Of a stretch of DNA of 64,000 bases, positions 1 through 14,000 are shown piece by piece. The number at the start of each line of letters is the position of its first letter. Position 1 is the stretch's first letter. The stretch is from Pithys albifrons albifrons (lineage: Eukaryota > Chordata > Aves > Passeriformes > Thamnophilidae): assembly GCF_047495875.1 (NCBI RefSeq), contig NC_092458.1, positions 108,688,227 through 108,752,226 of the forward strand, in the 5' to 3' direction. Below the pieces are notes generated by a model. That model ran no database searches and had not been told where the DNA came from. It saw nothing but the letters and a program-made list of their open reading frames with translations. Position numbers and translations under genes: made by a program.

Positions 1-1500
1 TATGTTCTATTTATCCATAGCTGAGGCAAAAGAATGCCAGCAAAGAACCAGATTTGGGTTTTATGTGCAATCAAAACCAAAATCCTTCTAAACCATAATT
101 GCAAAGGAAGAATTTCTCAGCAAATGGTTCAGTGGGAGCTTTCATGATCGCATCTGGCAATTTGATCCTGCTACTCAAAAGACTTGGACCCTTACTTATT
201 AGGAAGTTTCACATACTTAACACTTTGATTTCCACATGACAGAAGAATGAGCTTGAACATTTTGCAGAATTATTGGTTAAATATTTGGTGTTTCACTGAC
301 AACAGCTTGCCAAATAATGCAAATTACTATAGCACTCAATGCACAACTTTAACACCTGGGCACCAGAAATCAGTGAATATTCACATTCATTTCACACGGG
401 GCTCAAAGCAATAAATCAGGCACAAAGGCTAGAGTGCAACTTCTTACCTAAAATGGACAAATTGAATAGAAGAAAAGAGTATTTAACTTGTCTATAAATA
501 AATGCAGCTTTTGAAGCTTTGTTAGTCTCCATTGGAAATAGACAATGAATACTCAGCCAAAAGGAATAATGTAAAATCAAGGTGCTAGAGGAAGAGGGTC
601 CCCTTATTTTACTCTATGGTCTATTCACCACATTTTTATCCCATACAAACACAAGTATCACCTGCAAAAAAAAAAGATTATCCTGAATTTACTTTTAAAT
701 TCCGTAGTTCCTTCTGGTCCATTTGATCAGAGCTTCACATGATGCTCCAGCAAAAGTAAAGAGTTGTAACAGCGAACACTGCAAAGCATTACTGACTGCC
801 TGGAAAGTTTACAGGCTGTAAACATCAAAATACAGGTCTACAAAAACAGGTTAGATGACCAGCCATTAACAGCGATATACATATGACTGGACATGCTTTG
901 GGGTAATGAGGTAGGACTAGATGACTTCTGAGTTTTACAGAAGCATAGAAAACAAGACAGACATTTTGAATTCATCCTTTCTAAGTTGGACATATAATAC
1001 ATTAGAAATGTTTAGCCAAATGAAGAGAAATCTTTTTTACAAAGAGTCAAGCACAGTTGATATTAGGCTCAGAATCATAAATAAAAGAGTGGTATTCTTC
1101 TAAAAAATGTGAAGAAACAACTGTTGACTTGGTCTCAAGCACTAAATAATCACTAATGAAGAGCTACTTAATACAATGACCAAGGCACAATAAAATTAAC
1201 AGGCATCATGGGAAAGAATGAACAGAATAAAAAGGTGTGATACATAAATAAAAAGGAAATCTCTATTTGTTAAAAGAAAATCAAAAGAGAACTTAAAAGA
1301 TAATATGCTTGTACCTGACACAGAACTATTCAATGATCCCAAGAGAGATTCATCATATTTTGTCACTCCTAACAGAATAACTGGTATGCCAAGAAAAATA
1401 CCAGGCAGCATAATTGCCCTTTTCTTCTTCAAAATGAGTTTTGTGGGTTTGTTCTTCTCCTAACCACATGACATTCTGCAAATAGCTCCACAATGCTAAT

Positions 1501-1855
1501 AGTCATAGAAGATGGAAGAGACATCTTGAAATCTTCTAGTCCAATCTTCCTACTCAAGCATGGTCAACTAGAAGGGATTGCTCAGGTCAGCTATGTCCAG
1601 TCTGGTGTTGAGTAATCCCAAGGACAGAGACTTCCAACCTCCAGGCAACCTGTTTAAACCTCACAGTAGAAGATTTTTTTCCCCTTCTGTTTAGATGGAA
1701 TTTTGTGTGTGGTTTCGTTTTTGCCCACGGTACCTTCTCCTCTCACTGGGAACTACTGAGATGAGTTTGGCTTCCTCTTCTTTGTTCTTTCCAACAGGTA
1801 CCTACAGACACAGCTAAGATCCTCACGAGCCTCCAGGCCTAAACTCTTCTGAGTT
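1501..1855 (-). mobile_element. CR1 LINE 3' fragment, old
   Basis: The plus strand reads as the reverse complement of the CR1 3' end: a degraded TCATAGAA...GGAAGAGACATCTTGAAATC block, then the part that normally reads as the 3' untranslated region and the end of ORF2 (AACCTGTTTAAACCTC, GTTTAGATGGAATTT, CTAAGATCCTCACGAGCC). The copy is heavily mutated compared with those near 41 kb and 54 kb, so it is probably one of the oldest CR1 insertions here. It lies in the same sense as the ROBO1 transcript. The far boundary is approximate. Confidence 0.75.
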
Positions 1856-2184
1856 AACACAGGTTTCCCACATTTTTTGTGATAACATTTCAACCTGACC
1901 TCCCCTTTCTGATCGTTTCCTCATAGTAACTACTACTGATCCTACTGTTTGTCTCAATTATCAAAGCCTCTTCTCAGTCATTCAGCTGTTCAATACTGGG
2001 AAGTATCTGCAGCAGTTTTTCAGTACTACACAATTCTATTTCAATTCACCTTCTTCAAAGTCATATTAAATCATCAAACCTAAACAAAATCTCTGAAATC
2101 ATAACCATGGACAACATATTGGTATCTCCAGCATATCACACATAGGGACCTTTTTCTGATATTATGTTTCCCTTCAAGCACTCT
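1856..2184. other. Intronic spacer, nothing recognised
   Basis: This AT-rich stretch between the CR1 and LTR copy 1 holds no coding signature or recognisable repeat. It may include further unrecognisable CR1 sequence. Confidence 0.6.
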
Positions 2185-2189
2185 ACCAC
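2185..2189. repeat. Target site duplication, left half (accac) of LTR copy 1
   Basis: The matching right half is accat at 2814-2818, with one mismatch. It fixes the ends of the element at 2190 and 2813. Confidence 0.65.
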
Positions 2190-2813
2190 TGTGCTGGTTT
2201 AAAGGTAAACCAGCAGGGGAAATGAACTCACCGTGAGAGAGATTGTAAGTCAGAGCTAAAATTTAATAATAATATTACAATAAATACATTGACACAAAGG
2301 GAAATTGCTTTTGACTCACAAAACCCAGCAGTATAACCCAGTGTCCTGGGGCACAAACCCACAGGGGTTTGTTTGCCCTTGTGCTGAGACCCCTGTGGTT
2401 CCCCCAAGTCCAAAGCAAAAGGAAGTGAAAAACCTGTTGGTGCAGGCGAGGGCTGTAGTCTGGTCAAGAGTGGTGGTCTCCTCCTGTTGAGGTCCAGCTG
2501 CTCCTGTGGATCTGACAAGAGGTTCCCAAGGTCTTATCCACCACTTATGTACCCTCAGGGAGCACCCAATCCCTCCCCCTGGGCGGGGACTCACACAAGG
2601 GGTGATTAACTCTGGGAGCCAGGGGGTATTGTTGAACTGTTGATGGCCCATTGCAGCCACACCCCCTCAGGCTGGGTGTGAAGGTGAGAATGGCTCCCTG
2701 GGCAGCTGCTGCTAATGGCCCATTGTCCTTGGGGAATGAATAGAGGGGGTAGAATACACAGCTTTGATCACCCCCTCACAGTGTTAACTGGTCCCTCCTG
2801 CTGAACTAGGACA
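2190..2813 (-). mobile_element. Solo LTR of an endogenous retrovirus, copy 1 (624 bp)
   Basis: The element starts TGTGCTGGTTTAAAGGTAAA and ends CTGAACTAGGACA, giving the TG...CA ends of a retroviral LTR on either strand. It is flanked by accac (2185-2189) and accat (2814-2818), a 5-bp target duplication with one change; 5 bp is typical of ERVL-type integration. It is homologous along its length to 18827-19526 but lacks about 76 bp that the second copy has. No internal retroviral coding sequence adjoins it, so it is a solo LTR. The minus orientation is inferred from the TATA box in the better preserved copy; here that box has decayed to TACATAAG. Confidence 0.8.
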
Positions 2814-4880
2814 ACCATTTATTTAGACACAAGCATGCAGCACAATTTCTAGCTGTATGTTTACTTTTGCTCAAAAATAAACTGATGAAATTGACCATTT
2901 AAAAATTTATAATCAAAGCCATCAAACTTGACAGTAAAGTATATTTTCTGAGCAAGAGTACTAAGCAGAAAAATCAACTTTATTTCTTTTTAAATTCCAT
3001 TTTAATTATCTTTCTAATCTTCCAGTTAATGAAAGCCTTCTCTAACTGCTATTCTATTGTGTTTCCTTCCAGTTATACTGCTGTGCTCATCTCGACTAAT
3101 AGATGTCTCCAAATCAGCAAGGCTGTCTGTCTCTCCCAGTATCTACTGACCAGAAGGTATAGCCCAAAAGCTAATGAGCTGCTAAACATTGCTGCCATTG
3201 AAGAGATGTATGGTGAATTTGCAAAACACCATGCACATAACTGATGATTCCTGACAGTAGCTGTAGTGCGAGATCCCGACTGATTCCAAGATAACAATTA
3301 AAATGGAATACATTAAGTAACTCATTATAGATAGGAGAAGTAAAAAGCTTGTCACTGGCTGTGGCTTCATTTCTCTGACGCAGACACCTCATGAAAGCCT
3401 TAATGATTTGTCAGGTATCATAGATGATGTGTCAATGTATAAAACTTATGTGAAACAGTCTACACCTTTGTTCTACTGCAGGCAAATCACAAATTTTATT
3501 TATTTTGAGCTCTTTCATGCCCACACAATAATGGCTAAATGATCCAGAAGAGAAGCATTACCCTATGGTCATTTCAATCCTATAAAAATAAATATATGAT
3601 TTACAAAAGGACTTCTTATTTTCCAAGAGCCTGAATTCCACATTGGACTTTACTGCCATGTGCTTTAGTTCCCATTTTACTGCAGAGGAGAAAAACGAAG
3701 TTCATAACCAGATTCACAGCAAAATGTTCTGATAAATGCACTCCTGGACTCTGGACATAAACTCTGCTTTATAACTTCCTTTAAACATTGATGTCCTCTC
3801 ATGAATCTAGACTAAAATCATCCCTAAAACTTCCATGGCAGAAGAATGTTGATGAAACTAGGAAATGCTGCACAGGGAGCACATGAAATTTCATCCTTTT
3901 AGAGATTTAGGCACATTTTGCATCACTGAATTCATAAACCATAACCCTCTGGATTTAGGTGCTAAAGATGCATCATTTACAAGAAAAAAGGAGCTTTCCA
4001 AATATAGCAATATTCAAAACTACTTTCTTTACATTTGGTAACCAGTAGTCAAAGTTCTTGCCATATTTCGTCACAACCTCAGGGCCCATCTCCTGAAGTC
4101 ACTTGGACTGGTACAAAATAGGGTCAATGATATTTATTTTGTTTATTCATTTTAAAATAAATAATAACAATTAAAGAAAATCAGTTAAGACACAACCAAC
4201 TCAATTTCATACTTTCTTTGCTCCCTTTCACTGATCCTGCCCAGAACACCAGACTGCAGATTTCAATATGTTATTCCAATTATAAACTTCTGTGCCACTT
4301 GAATTCTGAAGTGCAGTGAATTTTATATAATGAAAATGAAGCTACAATGGCCCAAAGCTCAGGGTTCTTACGAAGGCTGCTAGTTTAAATGAAAAACGAA
4401 AACAAGACATCAACAAAACCAGACACATTTCAAGTCAGAGGGGAAAAACATAAAGCAACACATCAAGTCAAATTCGGAAATTTCCTATTTCTTATGTATT
4501 TTAACTTTTCACGCTAGGGCTGATAGATCTGGAGTCCCTAAAATTGTATACATTTTTTTTATTATTTTTACTAGTTTGCTGTGCTTCATTAGATAAATTT
4601 CAAGCTTGACTTTCTGCAAGTAACAAAGCATAAAAGACTAAATCATGAACCACTGCTTTCATTATACTCTCCCTTTTAAGGCCAAAACCCAGGGTTTAAG
4701 CAGCACTGAACATTATCTAAGTGCACTGGCTCATAAAATTTTGCATGTTAAAATCAATCAGAGTTTATCTTGGAAGTCTACACAGAAAAGATGTTTCTCA
4801 TGTAAATTTTAGAAATGAAAAAGGAGTTTTCTGCTTAGGAAATACCTGCTAAATGTGGATCTCTGAGCAGTAATCAGAAC

Positions 4881-4903
4881 GGGGCGGGGGGGGGGGGGGG
4901 AGG
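4881..4903 (+). repeat. G-run, potential G-quadruplex
   Basis: The block reads four Gs, a C, fifteen Gs, an A and two Gs. It can form a G-quadruplex on the plus strand, which is antisense to ROBO1; the transcript would carry a C-run. Length polymorphism or sequencing error is likely in such a run. Confidence 0.85.
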
Positions 4904-7900
4904 CATTCTCCAAGGGCACATATGATTAACTAGCTGGAACCAATTAAAGTCAAGTGAAATCCATTAGAATAGAAGATCCTCAAAGTTCTGCTCATGCCCC
5001 CCTGGGTGGCCATGTGCTGCCTAAATATGAACATGCAATAAAACTAATGTTTAAAACAACTAGCAATCTGAAAAATAATACTATAAAATAATCCTAAGTA
5101 GTATTTTATGCTGGAACTTTAATTTGAGCATGGTTGAAACACAAAAAGTCTTGCTTTGGCAACATGAACTTAAAAAAGAGCCCCCCACAAAACCTCATAT
5201 TTCTATTTATTTAATCAAGTAAGATTTTCTACTATATATTCTTTTCATTCCAGGCTGATTCATATAATGAAAAATCTGTCATTGGTAATATCTTTAAAAG
5301 CTTAACTTAAAAAATCAGAAATGCATATATAAACTTAAAAATAATGTTGACATCTTGTAACAATTGTTTTAGGGGACGACTGTATCTACAGTGTTTTTTG
5401 GAATGAAGGTTAGTTTCAACAACTCTTTTATTTGATGTTTCTTCCACCTTTAGTTTAAAAGAAAATAAAAAAGTTTACCTGATGAAAATAATCAAGCAAA
5501 ATGCTGGCAAATTCTTTTGACTTTCTGAAGGAATTTGATTTCATTTCCTCCATTATAGACTCTGTAGGTAATCATTTAATTCTAGGAAAGGCCATCAAAC
5601 ACCTTTTTCCACTCTTTTGCAAGGTACTACATTTAACTGCTAATGAGGACTTCAAAGTTCAGGCCACTTTCTTGATTAACATGAAATTCTCTCCTTCTAA
5701 ACGCAATTCACTGGAATTTATGAAAAGTTTCTGGTTTTATCTGTCTGATCTTCACAGGAAATTCGAGCCTCAACAAGCACATTGCTTGGACTCCCTAGGC
5801 TGCACTACAGAAAGCTCACACTCCTCTTCTGGACAGAATCCTTCTACTGTCGAGGTAGATCTAGGGTGGGTTTTTTCCTCCAAGTTTATTATATTCATTT
5901 TTATTAATAAGCAAAAAAATCTTTAAAAAAATTAAGAAAATCCAAAAATATACATGCTTTCTAAAGTGAAAAGCATCACCTCTAGCGGTCCATTCAGAAT
6001 AAAACATGAAATTCTTTGTTATCCTCAGCTAAAAACAAAATGTCTAAACATTGGCCTCCCTCAGGCTTTCCAGTCCCTGCACTCCTCCTACATCACACTG
6101 TCTCATCCTTCACTAGATGCTCCTCTTTGCCCTCCTTCCACCAGGACATGCATTCGCTGATCTCACAGACATGGCTTTGAAGATCACTTCTGTGATGACA
6201 ATTCCTGGAGCTTCCTCCCCATTCCTGACCCATCCACGCTGTGTCCCATGGCACTGCTGTTCCTTGCAGCAGCTCAGCATTACCAGGGTTCATCTGGGGC
6301 TCTAACCACAATGCTGGGTGGGGTGGAATAACCTAACAGCTGATTAGTTTTATCAATTAACTGAACACAGCCACATGTGTGGATTTGGCAGGGCTCAGAA
6401 GCAGATGCTGAGCTCCACAAAAGCTGTGCCTTCTGCTTTCCATGTAGAGTCAGTACCTGGTTACCCCACAACCTAGATAATTACTAAATATTAAGATTAA
6501 AAAACTGTGAGTAATCAGTATTTGTTCTCTACAGAAAGGAAAAAAAAAAGAAATATCATACTCAAGCTGGGAACCAAATTAGTGTGTTCAGAAATAAGTT
6601 ACACTTACCTGAACATTAAGCAATATGACTGGAAGCAAATAAAAGTGAAGTTACAAAACATTTTTATTTCTTTTCTACATGACCTTTCAGATTCTCCTCA
6701 ATTAAATGAAAGGGGATTCATTCTCAAGAACTCCTTTAGTGTGGAACTTTATCAGAGATTTAAAACAAAAGGCCTGTATAAATTCTTATGATTTTCTTTA
6801 CCATCTCTTCCTAAATAATACAGCACTGCATGTAAAGAGGTCAGCAAGACAAGCTGCAGGCAAACTATATTCCTGGAAATATTAAATCACCAAGCTTACA
6901 CACAGGCAGTCTGAGACTTCCCCCTTTGGACACCATACAGGAATAGATAAAAGGGTTAATATATACTTGGTATTGTTCTAACAAGCAAGATATCAGCTGG
7001 TAGGTGAGACCATACAGAAAAGCACCACTGAAGCCCAAGGAAAATACCAGCTGTCTCTGCTCAGAGAAGACAGATTACCACCTGTCCCTGTTATCTTCCA
7101 CACACAATACAAGGCACGCTGGCCATTTTAACAGGGATAACTGTACCCATATGCTGTTTAATTTTGAACTGCACTCTGCCTACGTGTAAATATTCGTGAT
7201 GGATCAGTCTACAGTGTAGATTAGCCCAGTGGTGATGTTTAGGTAGAGGCTGAACTTCACGCTTACTTTAGCTCCCTGAAGCCTTAATCTACAGGGTGCT
7301 ACGCTTGCATCACTACTGCAGGCAAACAATGGAAAGCAAGCACATAGGCACAAATGCCCACATGCACAAAGAGAGGAAAAGAATTTGAAAACATAAAAAT
7401 TTCAAAAATATTTTATGGAAGAATTGCTTTAAGTCACAGTCCAGCAAAAGAGCTTTGTTCTACGTACTATGAGAAATCCTGCTTACCTTTTAAGCAACAC
7501 ACAAAACAGTGGTGTTACAAAATAATAAATATTGCTGTAGATTTCAAAACAAGGAAAAAAAGACATTCTATGCAGTAACAACAAAAAAAATCTGATCCAG
7601 TAAGTTTTACAATGGCAGTAGAACATGCCATTTATGACACAAATATATAAATAGTACTTTAAAAAAAAAAGAGCAAGTAACTAGAATCTCAGCAACAACT
7701 TTGATTTGGGCACTTGATTCTTGCAAGTTAACTGAGTGGTTTTATGTTTGAATTGTGACTCTGAACTCCTATTGCATTCCTTTTATAAGGCAATATGAGT
7801 TTATATAAAGAAATAAGAATAAAAAGAATGCTCTACAGTGTAATGCCACCTTCACAACCATAGCTCTGACAAAAAAAAAAGCAGACTCAACCCAAATCCT

Positions 7901-7987
7901 CAGATCCCACAGGAGCTACAAGTTTTATTACAGTATTCTGGCTCTTCTTTTTATTCTCTTTCAGCCATTCTCTGTGTTGAAGACCAT

Positions 7988-8077
7988 AAAAAAAAAAAAA
8001 CAACCAAAACCCACACCACCAAATTCAAACCAAACCAAAAGACAACCAAACCAGAAAAACCCTCAAAGACAAAACCC
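7988..8077. repeat. A/C-rich low-complexity tract
   Basis: A run of 13 As is followed by about 75 bases almost entirely A and C (CAACCAAAACC-like units). No target duplication or element body was found, so this is called low complexity rather than a retroposon tail. Confidence 0.75.
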
Positions 8078-11000
8078 ACTTGAGAATTGCTGGCATGGAA
8101 TACAGCTGTCTGCTGTCTGTCAGCCAGATGTTAGTGCCTAAAAGCTGCACCATTTGCAAGGAACAGCAAGGATGTCTGACTAGGAGCCAGGAATACATCA
8201 ATGGGCAGTGGGATGAAGGACCTCAACTTCTGAGTGCCTCTGAAACTTTTGAGATTTGCAGAGCTCTCTAGCCTTGCTCAATCCCCATGGATATTTTGCC
8301 CCAGCAGCTGTTCAGATGTTTGTTTGAACAAATTTTTGTAAAACAATGTTGAAATAATTATTTTGTACAATGCTCTTGCATCATGGTCTAAGCTGCTCAT
8401 TATTGCAGGGCTCTGAGACAATGCACTGTGGTTTTGACCCAGAATCAAGTATTCACTTATGGTGCTTTCAGTTTTAGAAAAAAAATTAAAAACTAAGAGA
8501 CATGAAAGATTCACATTGAAAGTAAAGGATCAGAGATTTCCTGTGAAAGCTTTGGTCATTCACTCCTCCAACTCATTCTGTTAGATCAGGTGTGAAATTT
8601 GTGGTACTTGAGCAGAAACTAACACCATATCCTTCCCCATGGCTTTTGCAAAAAACCCCAATATGCATCAAAAATCCACCACCAGTCTCTTCACTCTATT
8701 TTGCAAACAATAAAATTTCACCACATGTTTACTCATAATATATATTTTAATGCTTTCCTTGTTGGCACTTACTTAGTATGAAGTTGCTGGGTAAACCAAA
8801 AACAACCAAAAAAACCTTCCCACCCAAAAATCGCAAATCCACAGAACAAAACCTGATTTTTAACTGGGACATAGGATTTCTGATTAGAAATTTGTGGACT
8901 AGAAAATATACAATTTTCCTAAAATTTAACCAAGGGAACTTTTAAATTAAAACATGGTGCACAACTTATTGACAGATTGCCTTAAAATATCTAGTCATTT
9001 AATTACCTTCCACTTTACTGAAGTTTGTAAAATTTATTTTACCATCAGCTGAAGCAAGTCAGAGATTTTCTTTTGCTGATCTACAGAGCAACTGGGATTC
9101 ACATGTTGCTTTTAATAAAGCTTCAAATGCTTTGAAGACGTTTCTTTAAATATAAATGAATCTATCATCTTAAATCTGGTCTCCTCTTGTAAGGGAAATA
9201 TATAACTCTTAGATTAAGTTTTAAAATAAAATTTGTAAATCTATTGAAATAGCTTTGAAATCTGAACTTCAGATACATTATTCATTTATATTCTACGTCC
9301 AGGTATATGCAGAATTATGTAACTTACTTACCATATGTTTGCTCTGAGCCTATTCAACTGTGTGTAAAAAGGAACATATACAACTTAATCATGTAGTTAT
9401 CAGGCTCCAAACCTGATCAAGTGCTAATTTAACTTCTCAGCCATGGCAGCTTGTCGCCCTGCCTGAGTTCCTGCCACTTGTGCCAGAGCTAACACTGGAG
9501 TGCCAAAGGTACAGCTCTGCTTCAACTTCAAATAGCACCTTTTGTAAGTCTAAGTCTAACCACAAAAGCCTGCTGAAAAATGGTTATAATACTTAATTGC
9601 ATTCAGCAATCAGTCCTGGATTATCATCAATTGACCAAAAAACCCCACAAAAACCCAAACACCAACAGGGTTCAAACAAACTCTCCTTCCTGAGCATGGC
9701 CTAATGAACTGATAGATTCTTTTTATTTTATACACTTTCAAAGAATGAATCTTTCATGCAGTCAAAACTTCATTGCTTCAGTTTGATTAGACTTTTGTTT
9801 CCAGTAACCAGACTCAGTTGTCTAATCCAGGCATGAAATATCAGATCCTACCAGATGCCATTACTTAAGGTTAATACACCAGGTGAAAATAAGGAACATC
9901 AATAGGTGGAATTCCGAAAACTCAGTTGACCGCTAGGTTAAAGTTAAACAAGAAAGAGCAATTACAGGCACAAATACTGTATAGGAAGACAGAAGTCACC
10001 AAAAGATGACAGAATCTGGAGGAACATGATTTTTTCATACCTTTACCAAATACAAAGCTACAGTCTGGTAACAAAATGCCATAGTCCTGGATGTGACCCT
10101 GGCAAGCAAGATGAGAGACCTTTCTCTGCGTATTCACCCTCCTGGACCAGAGCTGTCCTCTCTGATAAGTATCTGTTTAAGTAAGTCAGTCTAAATATAG
10201 GCCGAGTATCATTTAGCACATAGCCTTTCCCTAACTAAGTTGTGTCAAAACAATCCTGTACAGTTGGAATAGCATAATTCAAATCAGGTTTTCTCCAAAC
10301 AGGCTGCCCTGAAAACAGTGGCAGTCACACAGCCCCCAAGTAGGGCTGTAATAAGGGCAGGGAAGGACAGGAGCAAACAGTTGGGACCAAAACCTCTTGA
10401 CTTGGCTGAGCTGTAGCAATAAGAGCACATATGACTTAATTTGACAGAAAAGCAATTAATGTCACACCCAGCCAACTTCCCACTCTGTGGGAAGCATGCA
10501 CAGAGGAAAGGGATGAAGTTATCCTCCCACTCCCCACTTTCTGAGCCACACAGGAACTAAGGCAATTGTCTGACTGGGATAACTCAGTCTAATAATTCAG
10601 CAGCTGCAATCGAGAGAAGTAAACTCCACAGTACTGGAATTTCTGTACACTCAAAATAGCCTGTGCTTGCTGCTCATTTATACATGTAAGGAAACCTCTT
10701 TTTGTTTCCTTTTTTTTTAACTTTTGAGAAGTAAGCATCTGAAAAGGAACAATTTGTTTCTGCTCTGGTTCTTTTTTCAGCCTACATAATCTCTCAAGTA
10801 TTTAATTACCTTCTATATTTTACAACTATTATATAGATGATACTAGGTTTGAGCTCGTGTTTTGATTGAGATGCAGGAACCCAGAGCAGCAGGCAGCTAG
10901 AACTAGTCCATACTGGCAGGCTTTCTCTTCAACCTTAACAAAGTGCACAGACATCCAGGCTGAGCTATCTCACACAAAACTAATACTAAAATAAACCTTT

Positions 11001-14000
11001 CCAAACTAAAGTCAGGTTATTTATTTTAGATGGAGACAAAATCATTCATATTAACATCTACTCTAATTTTATTCTTAGTCATGACAATGTCCATGTACTT
11101 TAGTAAACCACATGGCCATGGGGCTCCATTTCCCTTGTGAAACTGCACAAAGGAGAGCTGGGGCAGAGCACCACAAGGCTGGCAACAGGAGCGTGGTTTA
11201 GTCTAAATCAGAGCTGAAAAATCCTGGAGACTGAACCCCAGCTTCGGACATGACTGTGACTCAGAGCAGACTGTGAGCTCAGGTGGGAAGCACCACTGGC
11301 TGCAAACTGGAGGGAAGAAGTTAAAGGAAAAAGCCAAGTTCAATATCCAAAGACTGGAACTTGCTACATCTGCCTGGGAAAGTTTCTACAACAGCACTTT
11401 TAGTAGGTACAACACATCCCCTCCCTGCAGCTTATTCAACTCTCTCCACCCTCTTCAAGTTCACTCATGGGCTGCATTGTAAGCTCTTTTTGATCCCATG
11501 AATTATGGGTTTCATACCATAGTCAGTATAAAACACGAGTGAAAACCAAACAAGTTTTCCTAACACTTTCCTCACATGGTCAGTATCTTTGCTGATAAAT
11601 TCTGGGGTTCTTCTGACATACTAATTAATACTATTCTAGGAAAACAAACAAACAACAAATGAAAATTAATGCATTAGAAGAAAGTTAGCCACAGAATAAT
11701 TTATGTTTTCACTCTGAAGAATTTTCTTACTGGTAAGAAGAGAATTAACAGGTAGGTCAGATTTCATTATATGAAAACAATAAAGTAAATATAAATAAGT
11801 CAAGCAAAGATGTTAAAACCAGAATAAAGTAAAATATTTTTCTCCCTGTAATATGTGACTCTTGAAACTGTGGGAAAGATTATAAATCGTAATTTTGGAA
11901 AACTTCATATACGAAATTAAGTATTCTTCCATGTTGCCCAGCATAACACAGGCAGAACAAAAATATATTTGTAAGTGGTTTAGACTTTCCTCTGTTTTAT
12001 CTCTTTGAAATACTCATTACAAGTTTTGAAACAAAAACTAATATATTTTAAAAGAATTTATTTAATTGACAGAAAAGATAATCTCTCATTGCATCTATGG
12101 GAATTTTCATTTTCTGTCACTTAACTGTGTGCACAAAAAAGTGCACCAAGAAAAGTCTGAGAGAGTACAACTTTAAAATTACTTTCCTCAGTGCATCTCT
12201 TGCTTTTCCTCCCAAGAAGCAAAGCAGTGAAGTAAGCCATGAGGTCCAGCTGACAGAGTTGCTTTATTGCATCAGATTTATGACAAGCTGAAATCTATTA
12301 CCTTCCCTTATAAACTCAGGCATAGTTTGGCATTGACATTATTTTGAAGTCCTTCCATATGACTAAAAGCTGACAGCCTCTGACAAGGGGGAGCTGGGCT
12401 ACATTCCCTGAAGAAACCTTTCAACCACAGTGACTCCAAGGCAACTAAATGTACATCCTTAAATACTAGTATTAGTAAAGTACTTCTTGGTTTACCTTCT
12501 GCTAAAACTTTAATAATTCAACTACTATTCTTAATAAATGAACCTTGCTGCAAAAGACCTTCATGGCACACTGGCAAACAGAATATTCAGTGATGTTCAA
12601 AAGTTTTATTATAAACCTGCAAGGCCACTTCACACAAACTCAAATAAATCATCTCTAGTTTTCACACAACCAACTTCTGTAAAATGCCTCAGTGAGAGCA
12701 CTCGCTTATTTCAAATATAAAACAAACAGAATCAAAACACTCTCTAAATTTATGATTAATTTCCCTTTTATTGTGGGTTCAATGTGTTTAAAAGGGACCA
12801 GCACGTTACTGGCTGTGTACAAAACACTGATGTGGCCTCATGGTATATCTTTGAATTAAAGGTATAAAATGGTTTCATCAAGGAAGAATACCTGTCACAA
12901 AACCCCAGTTCTTTCCTTCTGAAAACATTAGTTAGGTCTTGCTGGGCTTTTTTTCTCTCTAAGTCCATCTTTACCTAAAATGAACTAGGAAATTAATGAT
13001 TGCAAATTCATATATAAAAGGACTATTACTTTCAAATACCAATATTTCTTCTGTTTCTTAACTTGAAATCCCTGCTCAAACTCTTAAGCCCTAAAATATC
13101 ACCACATCTTGAAGAAATTTATGTAAAACTTCACTGGTATATTCAAGTTTAGGACCCTAATATGTAGTATCAACATAATTTCACTTACAAGAAGTTTTGT
13201 GTATTTTAATACGCTTCAGTGTCTTTACTGTGAGGAAATAAAGGCTACCAACACAGTGCTTATCTTTGTAGTCCAAGGGACCTATTCATTTACCTTTCAA
13301 TTTGCAAGCATCAAGATCACAAGTAAGTAAAACAATATTAAAACGTAGGACTCCTAGAAATTTTTTCTGTCAACACTCCACTGGGTTACAATTGAAAACT
13401 AAATTTTGCAAGGCTTTAATTTAAAGGACAATTAGAACACTTAAAAAGTAGGCATAATTTTTTTTTGATCATGAGTGTGTGTAATCAAATAACATTTTGG
13501 CATTTTTTCCAAAGAAAATATTAAAAGGAAGCTTTAGAATTATCTATAGGAAAATAATGCATTTCTTAATTTTTAACCATTATCCATAGGAATCATATAA
13601 ACACTTCTTATGTTTTAATTCTGAAACTCAGGTGCCATTTTCATGGACTTCTGAAAAGATTTTACTTGGAATGAAACCTGAAAAGCCACTGAAAATATTT
13701 TACCTATTTTTTTAAAATCCTACGATAAACAACATTATGATGCTAACTGCAAATCTCAATAAAGCTGCACGAGCAGAATGGCAAACCTGCCTCTAATACT
13801 TGCCATTACAGACTCAGTTGGCACTTCTGCCTCAAAGTAGTCAGTAAAGTGCTGCCTTTGTTGTATAAAACTCCCATACAAAGGCATTTCTATGCGGTCA
13901 TAGGTCACTTCTAAAGAGACATATTCCACTGAGGCCAGGGTAGAAAAGCTCTACTAGTGCACAGCCACAAAGCACAATAACTCAAATTTGGAATACAGGG

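Noticed and set aside
3600..3780. Possible ancient MIR-like SINE (CCCATTTTACTGCAGAGGAG)
   Set aside because: Only about 20 bases resemble the MIR core. Too little to support an element.
5501..5926. 141-codon plus-strand reading frame
   Set aside because: No recognisable domain, no splice or promoter context, AT-rich composition like its surroundings. Treated as chance.
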